Assembly (NCBI RefSeq): GCF_001513975.1
Contig: NZ_KQ947986.1
Coordinates: 412,713 to 476,712, forward strand
Length of the DNA: 64,000 nt
From: Streptomyces curacoi
GTDB taxonomy: Bacteria; Actinomycetota; Actinomycetes; Streptomycetales; Streptomycetaceae
Direction: 5' to 3'
The notes under the pieces were generated by a model. It did not search any database, was not told the DNA's origin, and worked only from the letters and a program-made list of their open reading frames with translations. The position numbers and the translations under genes are program-made. Below, one piece after another: positions 58,230 to 64,000 of this stretch. Within the stretch, counting starts at the first letter, position 1. Each line of letters opens with the position of its first letter.

Positions 58230-61147
58230 CGAGCGATCCCCTGATCGCCCTGCGCCCCTGGGAGGCACCCGAGGTGACCTCCTGGGGGCGGCTGCCCATG
58301 AACGCCGTCGACCGGCGCTCCGGAGCACTCCCCCTGGACGGCGACTGGCGCTTCCAGTTGCTGTCCGCTCCGCACGAGCCGGTCGGCGGCTCCTGGTCCT
58401 CGTCGTACGTCCCCGGCGCCTGGACTTTGCAGGGCACCGACGACCTGCCGCGGTACACCAACGTCCGCATGCCGTTCGCCGAGTTCCCGCCCGCGTCGCC
58501 CACCGCCAACCCGACGGGCGTGTACGAGCGTGAGGTGGACGTCCCCGCCGAGTGGGCCGGACGCCGGATCGTGCTCCAGGCCGGGGCCGCCGAGAGCGTG
58601 CTGCTGGTGCATGTGGACGGGCGGCCCGTCGGCATCTCCAAGGACTCCCATCTGGCCGCGGAGTTCGACCTCACGGGTCTGGTGCGCCCCGGCTCGCCCG
58701 CGACCGTACGGCTCACGGTCGTCAAATGGTCCGACGCCTCGCACATCGAGGACCAGGACCAGTGGTGGCACGGCGGGATCACCCGCTCGGTACTGCTGTA
58801 CGCGACGGACCCCCTGTACCTCGCGGACGTCACCGTGCGGGCGCGGTACAGCGGTGAGCTGCGGGTCGACTGCCTGGTGCGGGACGCGGGCGGTGCGCTG
58901 CCCGAGGGGTGGTACGTCACCGGGGAGCTGGACGGTCGGCTCCTCACGCAGGACGCCGAGTTCGACCGCGCGAACGCCGAGGACGAACGCGTCTCCGGCT
59001 TCCTCGGCGAGGCCCGGCTGCTGACCGTCGTCCCCGAGGTGCGCACCTGGAACGCCGAGACGCCGGAGTTGTACGACCTCACCGTCCGCCTGCACCGCGC
59101 CGACGGAACGGTCACCGACACCTCGTATCACCGCGTCGGCTTCCGCGACGTGACGATCGTCGGCCGGGACCTGCTGGTCAACGGCGAGCGCGTCTTCGTC
59201 CGGGGCGTGAACCGGCACGACTTCCATCCGCTGACCGGGCGGACGGTGTCGTACGAGGACATGCGCGCGGACCTGGTGCTGCTCAAGCGCTTCGGCTTCA
59301 ACGCGATCCGCACCGCCCACTACCCGAACGACCCCACGCTGTACGACCTCGCCGACGAGCTGGGTTTCTACGTGGTCGACGAGGCGGACATCGAGTCCCA
59401 CGACCACGCCCATGAGATCGCCGACGACCCGCGCTATCTGAACGCCTTCGTGGACCGCGTCTCGCGGATGGTGCTGCGCGACAAGAACCATCCGTCGGTC
59501 ATCATCTGGTCGCTGGGCAACGAGTCCGACTACGGCGCCAACCACGACGCCGCGGCGGGCTGGGTGCGCCGGCACGATCCGACCCGGCCGATCCAGTACG
59601 AGGGCGCCGCCAAGCGCGGCTGGGCGGACCCCGAGCTCGCCTCCGACATCGCCTGCCCGATGTACGCGCCGCTGGAGGACTGCGTGGCCCACGCGCTCTC
59701 CGGCGAGCAGACCAAGCCGCTCATCCAGTGCGAGTACTCCCACGCCATGGGCAACAGCAACGGCACGCTGGCCGACCACTGGGCCGCCATCGAGGCCACG
59801 CCGGGTCTTCAGGGCGGGTTCATCTGGGAGTTCTGGGACCACGGGATTCTGCAACGCGTGAGCGACGGAAGACCGGCCGGGCGTGGGGGCGCCGGGCTCC
59901 ATGACAACGGTGTTGCCGCGCCCGGCCATCGGTGGGCGTACGGCGGCGACTTCGGGGAGTCCGTCCACGACGGCGCGTTCATCGCGGACGGCGTGGTGTT
60001 TCCGGACCGTACTCCCAAGCCGGTGATGTACGAGCATCGGGAGATCGCGGCGCCGGTGCGGATCGAGTGCTTCCGGCACGAGGGGATCGTCCTCTCCAAC
60101 CATCAGCACTTCCGCGGGCTGGACTGGCTGGCGGGCGAGTGGGAGCTGGTCCTCGCCGACGGCACGACACTGACCGCGCCCGCCGAACTGCCCGACCTGT
60201 GTCCCGGCGAGACGGCCGCCGTACCGCTGCCCTTCGAGGTGCCGCGCGACGGTGGCGAGGCCTGGCTGACGCTGCGGGTGACGACGGCCGAGGACCAGCC
60301 GTGGGCGCCGCGCGGCACCGAGCTGTGCCTGCCGCAGATCCGGCTGCGCGGGCTCGCCGTCGCCACTGACGTGCCCGTGGACCGGCGCGTCGAGGTCGAC
60401 GCCGAGGGCCTCCTCGTCCACCCCCTGCTGACGGCCGCGCCCACGCTGTCACTGTGGCGGGCGCCCACCGACAACGACGAGCTGGGCGGCATCGCGCCCC
60501 GCTGGCAAAGCTGGGGGCTCGACGCGCTGGTGCGCAAGGTCGTCTCCGTGCGTGAGGGCGCCGGCGGAGTGACGGTGGAGGCCGAGTACGCGGGTACGAC
60601 CGGTGTCGTACGGCACCGGCAGGTGTTCACACCCGTCGAGGGCGGGATCCGGGTCGCCGAGGAGGCCGAACTGCCGGAGGCCTTCGACGACGTGGCGCGG
60701 GTCGGCACGGTCTTCGAGACGGTGGCGGGTCTGGACCTGCTGGAGTGGTTCGGGCAGGGGCCGTGGGAGTCGTATCCCGACCGCAGCGCGGGCGCGCCGG
60801 TCGGCCACCACCGCGTGCCGGTCGACGCGTTGTTCACCCCTTATCTGCGGCCCCAGGAGAGCGGCGGCCGGCACGGTGTACGGCACTTCACGCTGTCGGC
60901 GCCGGACGCCACCGGGCTGCGCGTCGCGCTGGACCGGCCCCGCCAGGTCTCCGTGACCCGCTACCGCGCCGAGGACCTCACCGCCGCGCGGCACCACGAC
61001 GAGCTGGTCCCGCGGCCCGGCTGCGTGGTGCACCTCGACGCCGCCCACCGCGGTCTGGGCACCGCCTCGTGCGGGCCCGACACCGCGCCGTCGTATCTGG
61101 TCGCGCCCGGCCTGCATCGCTGGAGCTGGACCCTGCGCGCTCTCTGA
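58226..61147 (+). CDS. GH2 beta-galactosidase (LacZ type), cytoplasmic
   Basis: 973 residues, ATG overlapping the permease stop by 4 nt. Domain order is sugar-binding (about 35-200), immunoglobulin-like, TIM barrel (about 310-600) and the C-terminal Bgal_small_N domain. Acid/base Glu lies in WSLGNESDYGANHDA and the nucleophile Glu in PLIQCEYSHAMGNSNG. GVNRHDFHPLTGRTVSYEDM and AIRTAHYPNDPTLYDLADEL are standard. No signal peptide. Cuts beta-galactosides from imported glycans. Close coupling to the permeases shows that its substrate arrives through this importer. Confidence 0.95.
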   Translation: MTSDPLIALRPWEAPEVTSWGRLPMNAVDRRSGALPLDGDWRFQLLSAPHEPVGGSWSSSYVPGAWTLQGTDDLPRYTNVRMPFAEFPPASPTANPTGVYEREVDVPAEWAGRRIVLQAGAAESVLLVHVDGRPVGISKDSHLAAEFDLTGLVRPGSPATVRLTVVKWSDASHIEDQDQWWHGGITRSVLLYATDPLYLADVTVRARYSGELRVDCLVRDAGGALPEGWYVTGELDGRLLTQDAEFDRANAEDERVSGFLGEARLLTVVPEVRTWNAETPELYDLTVRLHRADGTVTDTSYHRVGFRDVTIVGRDLLVNGERVFVRGVNRHDFHPLTGRTVSYEDMRADLVLLKRFGFNAIRTAHYPNDPTLYDLADELGFYVVDEADIESHDHAHEIADDPRYLNAFVDRVSRMVLRDKNHPSVIIWSLGNESDYGANHDAAAGWVRRHDPTRPIQYEGAAKRGWADPELASDIACPMYAPLEDCVAHALSGEQTKPLIQCEYSHAMGNSNGTLADHWAAIEATPGLQGGFIWEFWDHGILQRVSDGRPAGRGGAGLHDNGVAAPGHRWAYGGDFGESVHDGAFIADGVVFPDRTPKPVMYEHREIAAPVRIECFRHEGIVLSNHQHFRGLDWLAGEWELVLADGTTLTAPAELPDLCPGETAAVPLPFEVPRDGGEAWLTLRVTTAEDQPWAPRGTELCLPQIRLRGLAVATDVPVDRRVEVDAEGLLVHPLLTAAPTLSLWRAPTDNDELGGIAPRWQSWGLDALVRKVVSVREGAGGVTVEAEYAGTTGVVRHRQVFTPVEGGIRVAEEAELPEAFDDVARVGTVFETVAGLDLLEWFGQGPWESYPDRSAGAPVGHHRVPVDALFTPYLRPQESGGRHGVRHFTLSAPDATGLRVALDRPRQVSVTRYRAEDLTAARHHDELVPRPGCVVHLDAAHRGLGTASCGPDTAPSYLVAPGLHRWSWTLRAL

Positions 61148-61190
61148 CTCCTCCCCCGCCGTCGCCGTCACCTCTTCTCACGGAGCACAC

Positions 61191-63032
61191 GTGTGTACTT
61201 CGCATGACCACATCCAGGGCGAGGCCGCGCAGGCCGGCGCCGCAAGACGCGGCTTCCTGCGGGCCACGGCGCTCCTCGGCGCCGCCGCCACCGCCTCGGT
61301 CGCCCTGCCGGCCACCGCCGAAGCGGCCTCCGCGGAAGCGGCCACCGCGGACCGCCGGCGGCCCGACCCCGACAGCCGGCGCTTCACGCTCGCCGTCATG
61401 CCCGACACGCAGTACCTCTTCGACGGGCCGAGCATCGACAAGGCGCCGGTCGAGGCGTCCCTGCGCTATCTGCTGGAGCACGGCCGGGAGGAGAACATCG
61501 TCTTCCTGTCCCACCTCGGCGACCTCACCCAGAACGGCACCCGGCCCGAAGTCACCGCGATCAGCGAGGCGTTCCGGCTGCTGGACCGGCGGGGCGTGGG
61601 CTACAGCGTGCTCGCCGGCAACCACGACGTGAAGTCGTCCACGACCGACCAGCGCGGGGCGACGCCGTATCTGGACGCCTTCGGGCCGCAGCGGTTCGAG
61701 GGCGGGAAGACGTTCGGGGGTGCCTCCCCCGACGGTTACAACACCTTCCATCTGTTCCGGGCGGCCGGGCGTGAGTGGATGGTGCTGGCGCTGGACTGGC
61801 GGCTGTCGGCCCAGGGCCACGCCTGGGCCGAGGACGTCCTGGCCCGGCATCCGAAGACGCCCGTCATCCTCACCACCCACGAACTGGTCGTCGAGGACGA
61901 CTCCCTGTCGGCCTATGGGCAGCAGCTGTGGGACCGGCTGATCGAGGACCACGACCAGATCTTCCTCACCCTCAACGGGCACTACTGGCCAGCCGGCCGG
62001 GCAACGCGCAAGAACGCGGCGGGGAACGACGTACACCTGCATCTGACGAACTACCAGAACCGCTACTTCGGCGGCGCGGCGATGATCCGGCTGTACCGGT
62101 TCGACCTCGACCGGAACGTCATCGACGTGGAGACGGTCTCGCCGTGGATCCTCGGCCGGGCCGCCAAGGGGCTCAATGAGCTGGAGCGGCAGGAGATCGA
62201 ACTCAGCGGTGACGCCGACCGGTTCACCGTGGAGATCGACTTCGCCGACCGTTTCTCCGGCTTCGATCCGGTGCCCGCACGCCCGGCGCGCCCCGCGTCG
62301 CGGATGCTGGTCCCGGGCACGGTGGCGTACTGGCGGTTCGACAAGCCGGTGGAGGGCACCGTCCGGGACCTGTCCGGGCGCGGCAACGACCTCACGCTCG
62401 TCACCGTGGGCGGCGGCAAGCTGGGCTGGTCCGCCGACCACCACCCCGACCAGCCCGGCCACGGCAGCCTGGAGTTCCAGGGCCACAAGTCCCCGCTGAA
62501 GGGCGCGTACCTGCGCACGGTCGACGGCGCACCACTCAACTCGGCGACCTTCGGGGACGGTTACACCATCGAGGCGTTCTACCGCCTCCCCGCCGACTGG
62601 GACCCCTCGCACAACGCCTGGTCGGGCTTGGTCGGTCGTACGGGCACGGGCGGCGCCGCCGGCAAGAGCGCCGACGACCCGGACGAGCCGCTCGCCACGC
62701 TCTCCCTGTCGAACGACCGGGAGCCGCAGTGGGCGATGCGCCCGCTGAACCAGGAGGGCATCGCCACCAACTGGGGCCAGGAGACCCCGCTGGAGACCTG
62801 GTGGCACCTCGCGGTCGTCAACGACGGCGCCCACACGACGATGTACGTCGAGGGCTGCCCGGTGGTCCGCAACCCCAGGGCAGCGGCGGTCGGCATCACG
62901 TCCGTCGGGCTGCCGTGGCTGCTCGGCGGCTACGAGTACGGCGGCACGATCGACCAGATCCTGTACGGACGCCTCGGCGATGTCCGGATCGTCGCCCGGG
63001 CGCTGCCCGTCACGTCCTTCATGAACCACTGA
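61191..63032 (+). CDS. Exported metallophosphoesterase with LamG-like domain
   Basis: 613 residues, GTG start. Twin-arginine-like signal AARRGFLRATALLGAAATAS, then a calcineurin-like phosphoesterase (about 65-310) with LAVMPDTQYLFDGP, LSHLGDLTQNGT, VLAGNHDVKS, ILTTHELVVED and LTLNGHYWPAGR. A LamG/concanavalin-like lectin domain follows (about 380-600, TVAYWRFDKPVEGTVRDLSG, GYTIEAFYRLPADW, WWHLAVVNDGAHTTMYVEG). It acts outside the cell, probably on a phosphorylated glycan or lipid head group bound by the lectin domain. It follows the beta-galactosidase gene by 43 nt. Confidence 0.85.
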   Translation: MCTSHDHIQGEAAQAGAARRGFLRATALLGAAATASVALPATAEAASAEAATADRRRPDPDSRRFTLAVMPDTQYLFDGPSIDKAPVEASLRYLLEHGREENIVFLSHLGDLTQNGTRPEVTAISEAFRLLDRRGVGYSVLAGNHDVKSSTTDQRGATPYLDAFGPQRFEGGKTFGGASPDGYNTFHLFRAAGREWMVLALDWRLSAQGHAWAEDVLARHPKTPVILTTHELVVEDDSLSAYGQQLWDRLIEDHDQIFLTLNGHYWPAGRATRKNAAGNDVHLHLTNYQNRYFGGAAMIRLYRFDLDRNVIDVETVSPWILGRAAKGLNELERQEIELSGDADRFTVEIDFADRFSGFDPVPARPARPASRMLVPGTVAYWRFDKPVEGTVRDLSGRGNDLTLVTVGGGKLGWSADHHPDQPGHGSLEFQGHKSPLKGAYLRTVDGAPLNSATFGDGYTIEAFYRLPADWDPSHNAWSGLVGRTGTGGAAGKSADDPDEPLATLSLSNDREPQWAMRPLNQEGIATNWGQETPLETWWHLAVVNDGAHTTMYVEGCPVVRNPRAAAVGITSVGLPWLLGGYEYGGTIDQILYGRLGDVRIVARALPVTSFMNH

Positions 63033-63049
63033 CGCCCCAAAGGACCACC

Positions 63050-64000
63050 ATGACCGAGCAGCAGTTGCCCAGCTGGGCCGATCCGTCCGTCTCCCCCGCC
63101 GAACTGGACCCGCAGGGCATGTCCAGACGCGGACTCCTGCGCCGCGCCGGCCTGTTCGGCGCCGCGTTCGCCCTCGGATCCGCCACCCCGGCGCTCGCCG
63201 CCGACGACAGACACCTCGGCGGCGACGATCCCCGCCTCGCCTACCTCGTCGGCGACCACCACATCCACTCCGTCTACAGCCACGACGCCAAGTACACGTT
63301 CTCCCAACTGGCCGCCGCGAGCGCCAGGTACGGCCTCGACTGGATGGTGTTCACCGAGCACTCCAACTTCGGGCACGCCAAGTACGGGGCCGTGCTGGAG
63401 CACGAGGAGATCCTCAAGGCCCGCGCCGAGAACCCGCGTCAGCTGATCTTCCAGGGCCTGGAGTGGTACATCCCGGCCGCCGAGCACTGCACGGTCTTCG
63501 CGGCGCCCGGCCCCCACGAGGTCGACCTGCTCACCCGGTTCGAGACCGCCTACGACGGCAAGCTCCTCGGCTACACCGACGGCTCCGCGGGCGGCGCCGA
63601 CACCGCCCGCAACGAGGCACACGCCGTCGAGGCGATCCGGTGGCTGGCCGAGCAGCGCCGCACCGGCTGCATCGACGACGTACTCGTCCTCGCCAACCAT
63701 CCGATGCGTCTCGGCATCGACTCCCCGCGCGAGATGCGGGGCTGGCGGGACGCCGCCCCCGAGATCATGATCGGCATGGAGGGCGCGCCCGGCGCTCAGG
63801 GCGCCGCGATCCCCGGCTGGCGCGGGGCGACCTCGATCCGGGGCGAGTACGAGAACAGGCCGTCGGCGCAGTCCTGGGCCGGCTATCCGGCGGACGCGTA
63901 TCTGACGTACGGCGGTTTCGACTGGGCGACCGCGACGGTGGGCGGTCTGTGGGACTCGATGCTGGCGGAAGGCAGCCTGTTCTCGATCACGACGAACTCC
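63050..64000 (+). CDS. Tat-exported PHP-domain phosphoesterase (3' end outside window)
   Basis: ATG with AAAGGA upstream, 17 nt after the previous gene; 317 codons are open to the last base. The signal MSRRGLLRRAGLFGAAFALG is a clear twin-arginine motif, cleaved near TPALAADD. PHP metal ligands: LVGDHHIHSVYSHDAKYTF (HxH), WMVFTEHSNFGH and VLANHPMRLGID. PHP domains are metal-dependent phosphoesterases. As the second exported phosphoesterase in a row it suggests a phosphate-bearing extracellular substrate. Confidence 0.85.
   Translation, partial: MTEQQLPSWADPSVSPAELDPQGMSRRGLLRRAGLFGAAFALGSATPALAADDRHLGGDDPRLAYLVGDHHIHSVYSHDAKYTFSQLAAASARYGLDWMVFTEHSNFGHAKYGAVLEHEEILKARAENPRQLIFQGLEWYIPAAEHCTVFAAPGPHEVDLLTRFETAYDGKLLGYTDGSAGGADTARNEAHAVEAIRWLAEQRRTGCIDDVLVLANHPMRLGIDSPREMRGWRDAAPEIMIGMEGAPGAQGAAIPGWRGATSIRGEYENRPSAQSWAGYPADAYLTYGGFDWATATVGGLWDSMLAEGSLFSITTNS

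Overview
The window reads as chromosomal DNA of a high-GC actinomycete, almost certainly a Streptomyces. Coding regions have strong third-position GC bias, GTG and TTG starts are common, genes are often coupled by 4-nt (ATGA/GTGA) overlaps, and both sugar ABC importers lack an ATPase gene, as in streptomycetes that use a shared MsiK-type ATPase. No rRNA, tRNA, CRISPR array or replication origin was seen.

Region 1 (1-5.4 kb) looks like conflict/defence DNA. It holds the end of a WD40 protein, a membrane SLATT/DUF4231-type protein, and a large divergent membrane-TIR-WD40 protein. Region 2 (5.5-12.6 kb) is a sarcosine catabolism operon, glyA-soxB-soxD-soxA-soxG, facing a divergent FadR-type GntR regulator across a perfect CTGATATATCAG palindrome. 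Region 3 (12.6-19 kb) is a gene graveyard: a frameshifted GntR regulator joined to a decayed IS630-like transposase, the tail of an amine oxidase, a dapA-like pseudogene and an IS5-type transposase remnant. Two intact genes lie among them, one DUF6461-like and one a secreted NucA/NucB-type nuclease.

Region 4 (19.1-25.7 kb) encodes a VanA/VanB-like Rieske oxygenase system with a 59-residue protein between its two parts, a PobR/PcaU-like IclR regulator and a NitT/TauT-type ABC importer. Region 5 (25.6-33.8 kb) is an alpha-glucan utilisation operon: lipoprotein SBP, two permeases, GH13 alpha-glucosidase and a secreted GH87-type alpha-1,3-glucanase, with a LacI repressor. Region 6 (33.8-39.6 kb) is a hydroxyproline catabolism cluster: GntR regulator, 4-hydroxyproline epimerase, DapA-family deaminase and a three-part D-hydroxyproline dehydrogenase. 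An ATGTCAC element recurs upstream of three of its transcription units.

Region 7 (39.7-45.4 kb) is mixed: a MmyB-type sensor domain without HTH, a divergent XRE regulator plus ImmA/IrrE-type protease, a small protein, a phosphoesterase translationally coupled to an Sfp-type phosphopantetheinyl transferase, and an ATP-grasp enzyme. Region 8 (45.4-64 kb) is a glycan-degradation locus. A secreted GH18 enzyme sits behind a DasR-like inverted repeat. A minus-strand unit follows (DeoR regulator, GH4, GH38 alpha-mannosidase, GH29 alpha-L-fucosidase), divergent from a plus-strand unit (PfkB kinase, SBP, two permeases, GH2 beta-galactosidase, Tat-exported metallophosphoesterase with LamG-like domain, Tat-exported PHP phosphoesterase cut by the window end). 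The layout suggests import of fucose-, mannose- and galactose-containing oligosaccharides, trimmed in the cytoplasm.
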